The notes beneath the pieces were generated by a model. It searched no databases and was not told the DNA's origin. It was given only the letters and a program-made list of their open reading frames with translations. From NCBI GenBank assembly GCA_029961685.1, contig JARWKL010000012.1, forward strand, positions 4,317,807 to 4,381,806: 64,000 nucleotides of DNA, read 5' to 3'. The stretch's first letter is position 1. The number at the start of each line of letters is the position of its first letter. The position numbers and the translations under genes are program-made. This DNA is from Aristolochia californica. Taxonomy: Eukaryota > Streptophyta > Magnoliopsida > Piperales > Aristolochiaceae. Below, in pieces: positions 11,114 to 20,928 of this stretch.

Positions 11114-11704
11114 ATGCATAAACCACAACTTAGTCATTGGCAAGCACTTGAAAGGTTATTACAATATCTAAAAGGAGCTCCAGGAAGAGTTTTTCTCTAT
11201 AAAAATCATTGTCACTTCAACATCGAAGGATTCTCAGATGTAGACTGGGCCAGATCCCCTAATGATAGGAAATCAACTTTGGGATTTTGTACGATGGTTG
11301 GAGGGAATTTCGTTGCATGGAGAAGCAAGAAGCAAAATGTAGTAGCACAGTCTAGTATAGAAGCAGAATACAAAGCCATGGGACACACTGTTAGTGAACT
11401 CCTATGGAAAATATATCTTCTTACTTAATTGGGATTCTACAAAGAAACACCGATGGATCTATATTGTGATAATCAAGCAACAATACACATTACATCAAAT
11501 CCAGTCTTCCATGAAAGAACAAAGCATATTGAAGTGGACAACCATTTTATACTAGAAAAGTTCCAAGCGAGACTTTTATCTCTAAAACATATATCATCAC
11601 AAAGTCAAGTTGCAGATATTCTCACCAAGCCGGTGACTCACAAGATTATGTCTACCATCTGCAACAAGCTAGGGATCTACGATGTTTTCTCACCCCTAAC
11701 TTGA
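11114..11704 (+). pseudogene. pol: Cop2 RNase H, joined directly to the pre-integrase region
   Basis: Copia RNase [65 protein letters not shown] and DILTKPVT. The Asp-Glu-Asp positions (SDVDWA, EAEYKA, CDNQA) are present. One stop (TAA at 11426) splits it. It starts just 10-20 bases after the pre-integrase fragment, so all of integrase and reverse transcriptase, roughly 2 kb compared with Cop1, is deleted. Confidence 0.85.
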
Positions 11705-11711
11705 GGGGGAG

Positions 11712-12309
11712 TGTTACAATGTGGGACCCACCATGAGAACATGGGAAGCCAAGAAGAGTCCTCACAAAAGCTAGCACGAGCTAAGAGATAAGAAGTACAA
11801 ACTGAAATGAGTTAGAAGACTTAAAGATCAAGTGGACCCACAAAGATACAACGAGCAGGTAATCTTATCAATATGAGTTGGAAGATCCTGTGGGACCCAC
11901 AAGGATACGACCACAAGCTAGCCTCCTATCTTATGTCCATATTATTGAAGAAGAGTTATAGTTCAACTTATAATAGACCTCTAGTACATTGTGTTATCTT
12001 TTCATGATAGATTTATCTTAGAGAGTTAGAGTTGGAATGTAATTAGGATATTTAAAGGTTAATTGTATAAGGACTTCCTCTACTATAAATAGAGGTGTTG
12101 TAATTCAGAATTAATCAAGTTCTATAATTCTTCTTGAGTAAATATCTCTCTCATTGCTTGGCGCACACCATTCTTCTCTTCTTCCCTTTCTCTACCCGAG
12201 AGATTTTTTCCCCTTTTCTTATTCTTCTTTCTCTATTCTCTTGCTCGGAATATTGGAAAAGGGATCCTAAATTCAACAAAGTTCTTATCATGGGATCCTA
12301 AATTCTACA
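11712..12309 (+). repeat. 3' LTR of Cop2
   Basis: Begins TGTTACAATGTGGGACCC right after the purine tract CTTGAGGGGGAG and ends GGGATCCTAAATTCTACA, the same terminal phrase as the Cop1 LTR. A TATA region (CTACTATAAATAGAGG) lies near 12081-12096. No partner LTR is present. Confidence 0.75.
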
Positions 12310-12918
12310 TTCTCTAAATAGATCTCATTCAAGTCAGAAAGTTTCTAAAAATAAAAGTGAGCTTCTAAAGATTCTTTCCAGTTATTTATATTCATAAAAA
12401 AAAAATTCCAAGATCAAGAGATACTTTCCTAACATTATTTATTAGAATCAGAAACTTCCAAAGTATAGAATTTGAGATACTTTCCAGATTTTGTTTAAGC
12501 AAGAAATCACCAACCTTCCAAGAATAGAACTCGAGAAAGTTGCTGGAATTTGTCAATAAATAACATCAACTTTCCTAAAATAAGATTCAGTGATCACACA
12601 TGGGATCTTGTCTAGTTGGGGCCAAGAAGGATTCAGAAGCATTCCACTTCGATTATGAATTTCAGAACCAAACGTTCTTCCCTTTTTCCAACAAAGAACA
12701 ACCAAGAGCACCTAATAGCATGACTTCAACCAGTCACTAATCATTCTCATATCAGCCTCTTGATTCAGCAAATCAACTTTCTTGTTTTCAAAACATAACA
12801 TTCTCAATCCATCCACAAAATTTCCGAACCAAATAGCTGCAAATAACCACTCAAAAAATACTATTATCAGTCTTCTTCAAACTGAATAACTAGCCTGTAT
12901 TCTCATGAACCGAGCTAT
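12310..12918. other. Unrecognised DNA between Cop2 and element B
   Basis: No coding frame, LTR end or conserved repeat recognised. Several degenerate AACTTTCCAAG/ATACTTTCC phrases recur, giving a weak repetitive texture. Confidence 0.3.
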
Positions 12919-13252
12919 TTTTTATCACGCAATAACATTATTAAAAGTGTAATTAATTATTTTTTTAATTTACTTTATTTTATTTCAGTTAAAGAATTAA
13001 TAGGCCACATGGGTATTTTTGTAATATTTTATCTATAGGGGTATTTTTGTAATATTTTATCTGGAACCTTGTAAGGGTGAACCCTATTTAAGGGGTAAGA
13101 GTAATAAGAAAATAGAAACATTGAATTAGAGTAAACAAGGGTTTTGAGTTCTCCTCAAAGAACCTAGGGTTTTCAAGCTTTTCTTTGACTTGATTTTAGT
13201 CTTTCTCTTCTTCCTCCCTACGAGTCCATGTGTTAGATCCAGGACCATAACA
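12919..13252 (+). repeat. 5' LTR of element B
   Basis: About 334 bp. The start is worn (TTTTATCACGCAATAACATT compared with TGTTATGCACGCAATAACAT in the solo LTR); the end is GGACCATAACA, two bases before the primer site. It contains two GGGTATTTTTGTAATATTTT units and ACCCTATTTAAGGGGTAAGA, as in the solo LTR and element A. Confidence 0.75.
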
Positions 13253-13254
13253 AT

Positions 13255-13266
13255 TAGTATCAGAGC
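13255..13266 (+). promoter_or_regulatory. Primer-binding site of element B
   Basis: TAGTATCAGAGC, one mismatch from the initiator-tRNA complement TGGTATCAGAGC, two bases after the LTR end. Confidence 0.75.
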
Positions 13267-13275
13267 GGGAATACA

Positions 13276-13940
13276 ATGAGCGATTCGCCATCCCAAGAAA
13301 AATGGATTGCCATGCACGATCAATTGGAAGAAATACGCGCATGGTGTTTTCCATTAAAATTTTTGCAAGGGAGAAACTCGCTGCTGCAGAAAAGGTCATA
13401 CGACCTAAACTCGCTTGAGATGCTGTCTCGGACAGGCAGAAAGGCCAAGGGCCAGAAAATTACACCATCTCTGAGCACTAAATATGCACTGAATAAAAGT
13501 CATCAAACGCTGTCTCAGGCTGGAAGCAAGGGCCAAAAAAATTCAAAGTCTTTCCAGTGGCGGGTACATCCGAAATTGGGGACACAAATCTGAAATCGGA
13601 CTTAGAACTTCCGAAATTAGACGGCGAGGACCCCGATTTTTGGAAATCAGATGGGTATTCCACAACCCCTTCTCACGAGAAGCCATAAGTCTTCCACAGG
13701 TGACACAAACAAATTCGAGACACCTCCGTCTCGAAAAATCGCCAAGCGGAGAAGCCCCTAAAGGGTGTTGTTTGCCGTCGAAAAAAGCTCAACTGGCAAC
13801 CAACCGCAATGTATTTTCGCCAGGGTCCGTCATTCCAACAGCCGGCAAGGCGAGGAGAAAATGGGAGATAGGGCGATGAGAGCAAGGGGCACCACAGTGG
13901 AAGACGAATTTTGGGGGTAACCTTCTGAAACACCATCAAT
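13276..13940 (+). pseudogene. gag-like leader of element B
   Basis: An ATG ten bases after the primer site opens a 105-residue frame (MSDSPSQEKWIAMHDQLEE) ending at 13593, rich in Lys, Ser and Gln. Beyond it the frame is broken, but DNA similarity to the leaders of A and C continues to about 13940. The opening motif, position after the primer site and basic composition are shared with C. No zinc finger or capsid signature is visible; it might supply only packaging signals. Confidence 0.5.
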
Positions 13941-13944
13941 TTTT

Positions 13945-14450
13945 AGGTCAAAACGATTTTTCCATGGGGTTGATGGGGCTCCAAGGGACTGAGCAGAAGC
14001 AACGCTGCTCAAAATTTGGAGACGGAGGTTCTCTGTTCCGTGAATCAGAGAAATAAAGCACTTTTTCTAAAATTTTGGCTTGTGTATCTGAATTACGAGT
14101 TGGAAATTTTTTAGGGATTCTAGGGGTGATAGAATTTTTTTTTATGGGTGTTGTTTTATTGTTCTACTATTGAGAACAACATCAATGAGCCTGCTCTTGG
14201 TCAAATTGACAATGGTGAGCTGCAATTTTTGGGCCCCATGTATGATGCTCGGGCCCTGTTAGAAGAAATTTTTCTGTTCGGTGGGAGTTCTGAATACGAG
14301 ATTGAAGTGTTTAATTTTTTGGATGTTTTGTATGATGCTCAAGCCCTGTTCATAGAAATTTGTTTATTCAATGGGAGTTCTGAATATGAGAAGGGAGCCA
14401 ACGTGGAAAAAAATGGAGAAAATTTTTTTTGGGTGTGCTGGGAATGGTTT
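13945..14450 (+). repeat. Leader segment shared with elements A and I, element B copy
   Basis: Starts near GGGGTTGATGGGGCTCC, passes CAGAAGCAACGCTGCTC and GAGAACAACATCAATGAG, and includes two partly repeated blocks (ARALLEEIFLFGGSSEYE and AQALFIEICLFNGSSEYE), pointing to a local duplication of about 110 bases. The element I copy at about 60955-61440 has one such block. Confidence 0.6.
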
Positions 14451-14499
14451 TGTGAATGAATGATTTTTTTGTGGCTGGGTTGTACAGTCTAACTCAATT

Positions 14500-15050
14500 T
14501 CCAATTTCTGCTGCTGTTGCATTCTTGGGTTGGACAGGAGAGCCAATTTCTATTTTTAAATTTGCTGCTACTGTGGCAATCCAGAAATGGACTCAACTGA
14601 AAAAAAATATAACCGGTTAGAAGTGATGAAGATGAGCAACACCTAGAATATGTAGAAAATGAAAATGAATCACAAGGTACATCTATAGCTCATGAGAATT
14701 AGGGACATGTTGCAGTGATTACGACTGTTCAGATCTGTGAACACAAGTTGGCAAACAGAAAACTGATAAGTCCATCTTTAGGCCAGCAGCATAGCAGTGT
14801 TTATTGGAAGAATGAAAGTTCCACCCTCAATCCAATGCATTGCTGGATTGTACGACAATGTTTTGACACTGCAAAACACAGTGCTGCCAACAGTGCAACT
14901 GCTGAACACAATGCTGATAATTCTGCGAGTAGTAGCAGCAGTGACTTATGGTGCACAATTATCTATTGTTTTGGGCACAATAGATACTCCTCTGCAGGAT
15001 GTAGCTAATTTTGGCCAGACAAGGACAACAACAAAATAATTTTTGTTCTT
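14500..15050 (+). pseudogene. Anonymous cargo block of element B, also present in element D
   Basis: Shares with D (minus, about 45100-45570) a VAFLGW phrase, QICxxKLANR, PSLGxQHSSVYWKN and xxCIAGLYD, followed by the motif GAACACAGTGCTGCCAACAG. Neither copy is in one frame, and I do not recognise the source protein. Since B and D have different LTRs yet share this cargo, it was either passed between elements or captured twice from the same transcript. Confidence 0.5.
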
Positions 15051-15610
15051 ACTGCATGTACCAATAGTGGAGCTCTTGAGCCCAAGATGATGCTGATATT
15101 TAATATTGTTGCTGCTATTGCAGTGAAGATAAGGGCACCCTAGCAGAAACTACAAACTGAAAAATATAATGCAGTTGAGCACCACTTGGAAAATTTTGAC
15201 TTTGACCAAATGAGACAAGACTTGAATGTGCATGTGCATGGGGGGAACATTGATGCTGCTCGTGGTGTATTTAATGAATTACCAGCCATTGATCTTATCT
15301 CAATTGAAATCATATGTGGCAGAGGGGTTGTCTTTGGTAAAGATTGTCTTAATACCATTGATTTTGAGAAGTTGTTGGCAGATAGGGAGACTCTCAATGA
15401 TGAAGGTTCTCTTGGCCATATTTTGAATGTTATGCTATAGGGGATGATTTTTATGGCTGTTGACGGGAAAAATATTAAATTCTGGACGGCGTCTGAACAG
15501 AGTATCAGTGTTGCTGCTGTTTTGACACTGTAGAACACAGTGCTGCCAATAGTGCCACTGCTGAAAACAATGCTGATAGTCCTGAGAGTAGAATCAGTAG
15601 TGCCTTATGA
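14868..15610 (+). repeat. Direct repeat of an 80-bp cargo motif inside element B
   Basis: A segment beginning CACTGCAAAACACAGTGC at about 14868-14949 recurs at about 15523-15608 with the same order of bases and a few substitutions. A single related copy lies in element D around 45140-45200 (minus). The unit encodes nothing recognisable; it may mark sites where cargo was joined by template switching. Confidence 0.6.
15186..15440 (+). pseudogene. PPR-like cargo fragment in element B
   Basis: An 84-residue open frame containing HGGNIDAARGVFNELPAID, which resembles the start of a pentatricopeptide repeat; the remainder is not recognisable. PPR proteins bind organellar RNA. One partial motif is weak support, but another PPR fragment is captured by element D and a PPR-like phrase ends the cargo of element I. 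Confidence 0.35.
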
Positions 15611-16059
15611 AGTCCATGATGTTTTCTATTTGGGAGAGGCTCATGAGTTCTTCCACCAAAAATAGTGTTGTTGTGCCAAGGACACCATGCTTCCAGAGAG
15701 CCAAGGACACAGTGCAGCTATGGCGGTGCAAAACACAATGCAGCCCAACAGCCACGCAAACAGTGATGCAGTGGCAGTGCTGAATGAAATAGGTGATGTT
15801 CATTCTGAAAATCTAAATAACTCTTTGGCTGTAATTGCACAGATGCTCCAGAAATTTTTTTATGTCTTTGATAGCCTTAGTGTTGGGGTTGGATCGTCCT
15901 GCATCCTTAGAGACCGCTGATGGTTTTCCAGCCCATGTTAGCATGCGGGTTTGAAAGATGCAAGTATGCTCTTCTAGGTTTCCAGAAATTGTGCCAATCA
16001 GAACTATGAAACAACAAGGTTCTTCTAGCCCTCAAGCTGTTACCGCTGTTGCTGCCACT

Positions 16060-16233
16060 ATACAAATAGGTGATGGTGTTGGTGAAATCCTCTTTATGAG
16101 AAGTTCAGTTGTAGAGCAGAAGGCATTACCATTTCTGGGTGTATTCATCAATTTTACTGCTGTTGGTGTGGACCCTTCTATAATGGGCATAGATAAACTT
16201 GTTGCAATTTCTGCTGCAATGAAGGCACTGTCT
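16060..16233 (+). pseudogene. 3-ketoacyl-CoA thiolase fragment, captured cargo of element B
   Basis: About 58 residues match the central to C-terminal part of plant peroxisomal 3-ketoacyl-CoA thiolase: IGDGVGEILFMRSSVVEQKA, then LGVFINFTAVGVDPSIMGI and VAISAAMKAL. The enzyme performs the last, CoA-dependent cleavage step of fatty-acid beta-oxidation. The fragment lacks the active-site Cys, His and C-terminal Cys regions, so it is non-functional. No intron interrupts it, as expected for cDNA. It sits in a 110-residue frame (15958-16290) whose ends are not thiolase. The 3' side reaches a run of eight A within 100 bases. Confidence 0.65.
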
Positions 16234-16319
16234 GAGGAAGTAGTTCCTACATTCCATGTCATGGTGCTTTACCGTATTGGGGTGATCTAAAGCAAGTTAT
16301 ACTGGCAGTGTAAATAAAT

Positions 16320-16327
16320 AAAAAAAA
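16320..16327 (+). other. A8 run at the 3' edge of element B cargo
   Basis: Eight A preceded by TGTAAATAAAT and followed by CTCAGGTGGAA, just before the gypsy pol tail. Elements C and D have A8 and A9 runs at the equivalent boundary, and C also has a TCAGGTGGAA phrase nearby. This may be the residue of an mRNA poly(A) tail. Confidence 0.45.
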
Positions 16328-16345
16328 CTCAGGTGGAATCCTCCA

Positions 16346-16407
16346 GTTTTGTCGTCCATAGGGCTGACACAGATACCGTGGATGCTACTTGGGAACAGGT
16401 GGAAACG
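16346..16407 (+). pseudogene. pol: Terminal residue of a gypsy pol
   Basis: Encodes VDATWEQVET, the last conserved phrase of the gypsy pol C-terminus in this window (compare ATWEDVETF in element F), directly before an LTR. Element D keeps the same tail at about 44332-44450 (minus). It is either the 3' end of element B or a remnant of a neighbouring gypsy copy. Confidence 0.6.
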
Positions 16408-17286
16408 TGTTGTGGACTCAATCGCACACCGAGTCACTCAAAGGAGGAGACAATGACTCAACGAGTTCAGCAGTTTTATAATTCATATTTTATATTGCTT
16501 TAAGTATGATTTTTCATTAAGTATGTAAGGATTATGTTCGTAGGGGTAGTATGGGTATTTTTAGCCCTAAAACACTTATGACGTCAAACCCTATTTAAAG
16601 GGAAAGAAAATAGAGAAAAGGCAAGCATTGAAAATTAGGTTAAACAGGCATGGAAGTCACCTTGATGAGTTCAAGGGTTAGAGATCTCCCATGAAGGTAT
16701 CGAGGTATAGATTTTCCTCAAAAATCTGCATATCCTACTATCACTCTTGATCCATTCTCCATTGATTCATATCGAGCAAGGGAGGGAGACTTTCTGTCCC
16801 TTTTTCGAGTTCAAAGAGAGGCTTCAGCCTCCTCTTCATCACGAGCAAGAAGAGAAGGCTTTCATCTCTCTTATTGAGCCAGAATTGAGAGATTTTATTT
16901 CCTACTTAACGAGTAGCATCAGGCAGGTCTCTTTCTAGCATTGAGTCCAACAAGAAGCTAGGAAGGAGCTTCCCAATGTAGGCGAAGGGCTACCCAAGCT
17001 AGGAATACAATCCTAGCACGAGCAGCAGCAAGAAGAGGAGTGAAACCCTCTTGCCGTGGTCAAGAAAAGGTAACCCTTTCCCTCTACCCTTCATGTTCAT
17101 CGTATCTGGGTTCTTGACCTATATCGAGCACCATATTACCTTCATCAAAGAGAGTGTTTACCACTTGATCAAGATCAGTCCAAGAAAGGGTTTTCTCTGA
17201 CCTTATCGAGTTCAGCAACACACTCCTAGTGCTGGAGCCTCAGATCCCATGCTGTGTTACTTGATCCATGACCCGGGACCGTAACA
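16408..17286 (+). repeat. LTR of gypsy K
   Basis: 879 bp from TGTTGTGGACTCAATCGC to GGGACCGTAACA. Its opening (GAGTCACTCAAAGGAGGAGACA) is shared with the J LTRs, so K and J are one family. It has a pol tail on its left and a primer site plus gag on its right, meaning it served as 3' LTR for one copy and 5' LTR for the next, or the left copy has been replaced. Confidence 0.8.
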
Positions 17287-17289
17287 ACT

Positions 17290-17301
17290 TGGTATCAGAG
17301 C
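17290..17301 (+). promoter_or_regulatory. Primer-binding site of gypsy K
   Basis: Perfect TGGTATCAGAGC three bases after the LTR end. Confidence 0.85.
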
Positions 17302-17309
17302 AGGGTAAC

Positions 17310-18306
17310 ATGGGGGATACATCTTGCAATGAAGAACTTCAAACCAGGATGCAAAAGATGGAGGATAGCATGGAGGTAGCACAACCACTGCTAAGAAAAG
17401 TTTGTGGTTTGGAAGTAGAGATGAAGCGAATCAGTAGCATGATATCTGATCAATGGGCAGAGAGACAACATAGCCCAAAGACGAGGGAGGTGACTCAACC
17501 GTACAACTGGAGAGCGGAGCAGTGGCTTGGACGCTCTACTATCCAAGGACCACAGAATGGAGGCACAATACCAAGGTACACAAAATTTGATTTTCCTAAT
17601 TTTAATGGGTCAGTGGATCCCTTAATTTGGTTGCATAGATGTGAGAATTTTTTTTAAATCAAGGGACTGCTGAGTGGGATAAGGTGCAACTAGCCTCCTT
17701 CCATATGATAGATGAAGCCCGGTTATGGGTTCACTAGGTGGAACTAGAGAGACCAGTGCTGGATTGGGGTGAATTTAAAAATTTATGCACAATCAGATTT
17801 GGTCCTCCCGCCCACAGCAACCCCCTGGGAGATTTAGTTCCATTGAGATAAACTAGATCGATTGAACAATTTTAAAAATAGTTCCAAGAAAAGTTGGCTC
17901 GTGCTAGCGGGTTGGTACGGGTCGACCAGAAGGTCTCCCCATGAATCTCTGAGGATAGAGCTTGAACTCCTTTTCCCACCTGATTTGGCTCGGGCAATGA
18001 ATTTCACCCGGGCAATGGAACAACGACTACGGTTGCAGCAACATAAGCCGGGTTGGCAAGGTGAAAGGAACACATCCTCCACTTGGCAAGGGCGCCGCTA
18101 TAATTTGTCTTAGGTGACACCCCCTGCATTACCTTCCTCCAAACATAATCCGAATATGGGTCTGGTAGCCGATACACGCTCTAGTAATTTACCGCCACAA
18201 TATATCAAAAACTTAACAAGTGTAGAGATGGCAGAACGGAGGTCCAAGAATCTATGCTACAACTGCGATGAATAGTACCGGGTGGGGCACCAATGTAAAA
18301 GGTTGT
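17310..18306 (+). pseudogene. gag: Gypsy K gag, 5' part, interrupted by Cop1
   Basis: Begins MGDTSCNEELQTRMQKMEDS with a coiled-coil-like N-terminus, then the retrotransposon gag core: GGTIPRYTKFDFPNFNGSVD, LIWLHRCENFF, DWGEFKNLCTIRFGPP and NPLGDLVPLR. It carries many stops (for example after ENFF near 17656 and after WVH near 17735) and frameshifts. The zinc knuckle begins at about 18255 (LCYNCDE) and is cut by Cop1 after CKRLL. Homologous to J and F gag. Confidence 0.8.
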
Positions 18307-18702
18307 TGTTGGAAGATGGGCTCAAGCCCACGAGCTCAAGATAAGAAGCCCACACGTCAAAGGAGTGGCATATGTGTAAAATATGGTACTTTCCATAAAG
18401 ATGGCATAGAAGTGTAAATATGTGTTCCTTTTATGTCTTTTGTTTTATCAAGTTGTAGCCCTAAGGGCATTGTAAAACTATAAATAAAGGCATTGGCTAA
18501 GAGGTAGGGCATTGAAGCACTCTCCTCTCTTTCCAAAAATTCGTCCAGCCCTCATTTTTCTTTATCTTCCACGTTCTTCTTCTTCTCCCTTAATCCAAAC
18601 TCTCTCCTTCCACGTTCTTCTTCTTCTCTTCTCCTTCTCTCTTCTTCTTCTTCTTCTTTCTTGTTGATCTAAAGTTCTTTTCATGAGATCCTAAATTCTA
18701 CA
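18307..18702 (+). repeat. 5' LTR of Cop1
   Basis: 396 bp, TGTTGGAAGATGGGC to CCTAAATTCTACA. The 3' half has CTTCTTCTT-rich tracts, where most differences from the 3' LTR lie. Confidence 0.92.
18479..18486 (+). promoter_or_regulatory. TATA box of Cop1 LTR
   Basis: TATAAATA within ACTATAAATAAAGGC, about 225 bases before the LTR end; conserved in the 3' LTR and in the M LTR. Likely sets the start of the element transcript. Confidence 0.6.
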
Positions 18703-18714
18703 CGGTATCAGAGC
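18703..18714 (+). promoter_or_regulatory. Primer-binding site of Cop1
   Basis: CGGTATCAGAGC directly abuts the LTR; the first base differs from the usual T. Confidence 0.8.
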
Positions 18715-19593
18715 AAAGAGTTGAGGATCTCTTCATGGAGCGATTATGAAATCTGTTCAAGAATTTGTAAAAGGAGTTCAGTCATGAAGAGATAAGTTCA
18801 TTCTCTTCTTATTTATGTTTTTTCATTTCCTTTTCTTATTTACATACTCCTTTTTACTATTTTTCTTTACTTCTTGAATTTTGAGTCACATCAAGTCAAG
18901 ATAAATCTTTATATGTTGTAAATCAATTACAAGAGTGATGTTATAATCTTGACTCCTTGTAAATCAATTACAAGGGTGATCAAAATCATTTGTTGTTTGC
19001 ATCTTATTAAGATTGATGGGTGAAATTTAATTACCTTTATGTAATTTGGATCCATCTCATTTGAGGTAGAATTCCAACACATGTTGTTGTATCTTCTCCT
19101 ACTTAAGGTTGCTCATGGGTTTGTGTTATGTTGTCGGATGCCCATTATATGTTTGATGAAATTCCAACAGTCATTTACCCTTTGTAGTTCCGTTTTTTTT
19201 AACTTCAACAATTGAATTTGTTTTTACATTGAAGTCTCCCATGAACTGAAGATAAATCTCTTCCAAGTGTCTTGGTTTGTCATTAAATCTTCTCTAAATT
19301 TTTGTCTATTGCTCGTTTGTGTTGGAGTTTGGATTAAGGCTTAATCGGTTGCATCTAATTTCTTCTCTTTGTTCTTATGAATACAAGAGAAGTTGAGTGA
19401 TGGCTGGATGTTATTATCACTTTATAAAGGCACAAATTTGTTGATAATTTGGTGCTTGCCCTTGTGAAAGAAATTGATTCTTGTTATCTTTTGTTGGTGA
19501 TTGATTTGGTCTATGGGTTCTTCAAATTACATTGAGTAATTGTTCTTTGAAGAAGGCCTTTTCCCTTGACCTCCATATTTTACACTCCTCATC
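18715..19593 (+). other. Untranslated leader of Cop1
   Basis: Nearly 900 bases between primer site and gag start, AT-rich, without a credible frame. It probably holds packaging signals. It contains two near copies of GTAAATCAATTACAAG around 18917 and 18958. Confidence 0.5.
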
Positions 19594-20630
19594 ATGGAGA
19601 TTGGATACAATAGTAATAAGAGTGATATACTCTGTATTACTATAATTCCACTTAGAGGTCTCTCCAATTACATGAGCTGGTCACAATCGGTTCGGAGGGT
19701 TCTTATTACTCGTGACCTCTTGAGCCACGTTGTTAACTTTCCTCCTCCGATTGATGAAGAAGATGCGTCCTACCACAAGTGGGTTAAGGATGATAACATG
19801 GCGATAAGTTGGCTCATCAATAGCATGGAAGAGCAGGTGGCCAATAATGTGGTCCACTTGGCAACCGCAAAGAACATATGGGATACTTGTGCCAAGCTTT
19901 ACTCAAGCACTGCTTCATTACAAAAAATATATGATGTCTTACAAAACATGCTGCATACGAAACATGGAGATAATATTCATATTTTTGGCACGATTTTGAG
20001 GTCTTCTTCAAGAATGGAAACTAGCTCAGTCATATTCCACTGATATTGCCGTTCAAGAACGACAAAGAGAAGCTTTGGCAGCTGCCATTTGCTTATCGAA
20101 TATTAAACCATACCTTGAGGTGGCCAAAATTCAGCTTCTAAGTTCTTCTGCTCTTCCATCCTTCGATGATATTAGTGCTACATTACTTCGGATACCGGAT
20201 CCATCCCGTCCTTCTCCTATTGATGCTCCATCGGCGATGTTCTCTGGAAATCGGGGAACATCTTCCTCATCTCGAGGACGGGGCAGAAATATGAGAGGGG
20301 GTCGAACTATGAGAAGGGCTGAAAATAGAGGTGGTAGAATGGGTCAGAATTCTTTCCGTACTGAGCCTCAACTTTGCACTTATTGTGGCCGTCAGAACCA
20401 CCTTGTGGCATCATGCTGGAAACTCCATGGCAAGCCTGATTGGGCCATAGCTAACCCAGTCTCAGTTAACGTTGAGAAAAATGAAGATAAGGCTGAATCA
20501 TCATCCGAAAATGTGACTCTTACGGCTGAGGACTATGCTGCATTTCAAAAAATGAAGTCCTTCATGGAATCATCTATTCCCTCATCATCTACTGCTGCCA
20601 CTACTATTGCCTCAGGTATGCTTTCTTCCT
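19594..20630 (+). pseudogene. gag: Cop1 gag with zinc knuckle
   Basis: Starts MEIGYNSNKSDILCITI and follows the copia gag pattern (GLSNYMSWSQSVRRVL, ISWLINSMEEQVANNVVHL, IYDVLQNML). A frameshift near 19985-20050 ends the first frame; the rest continues in the next (AAAICLSNIKPYLEVAKIQL), with an Arg/Gly-rich region and a single knuckle CTYCGRQNHLVASC (CX2CX4HX4C). The start is supported by similarity to Cop2. Confidence 0.88.
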
Positions 20631-20639
20631 CTTCTTCCT

Positions 20640-20920
20640 CTTCCTCTTGGATCATCAACTCCAGGGCCTCCGAACATCTATTAGGTAACAACACTTGTTG
20701 CAATCCTTATCTCCTTGTTATCATCATAAATTCATTACGATTGCTGATGGTACCCAAACCAAGGTCCTTGGCAAAGGTTCCTCCTCTCTTACTTCATCTA
20801 TTCCCCTTCAAGATGTTTTGTTTGTTCCTCAATTTCTTTTAAATTTACTCTCGATTAGCCAATTGACCAAACAATTAAATTTCTCTATCACCTTCTCACC
20901 GTCTTCTTGTGTCTTTTAGG
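20640..20920 (+). pseudogene. pol: Cop1 protease, catalytic motif lost
   Basis: The active-site phrase reads SWIINSRASEHLLGN, where the catalytic Asp-Ser-Gly is Asn-Ser-Arg. A frameshift near 20690 then shifts the remainder (FITIADGTQTKVLGKGSSS, QDVLFVPQFLLNLLSISQL). A stop sits at about 20918 before the next block. Inactive on two counts. Confidence 0.85.
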
Positions 20921-20928
20921 ATCTCACT

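Larger units (their letters stand above)
12919..16345 (+). mobile_element. Element B: gene-capturing non-autonomous LTR retrotransposon
   Basis: From left: LTR (12919-13252), primer site, gag-like leader starting MSDSPSQEKWIAM, the leader segment shared with A and I, an anonymous block shared with element D, a PPR-like open frame, a repeat of an 80-bp motif, and a thiolase fragment ending near a run of eight A at 16320-16327. Beyond that is the tail of a gypsy pol and a different, 879-bp LTR (gypsy K), so the element's own 3' LTR is absent or replaced. No polymerase domain is present within it. Confidence 0.7.

Noticed and set aside
16408..17286. 879-bp LTR as the 3' LTR of element B
   Set aside because: It shares only general LTR features with the 334-bp B LTR, matches the J family at its start, and is followed by a primer site and gypsy gag.
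18640..18662. CTTCTTCTT microsatellite in Cop1 LTR as an independent repeat
   Set aside because: It is part of the CT-rich LTR text present in all Cop1-family LTRs and needs no separate entry.
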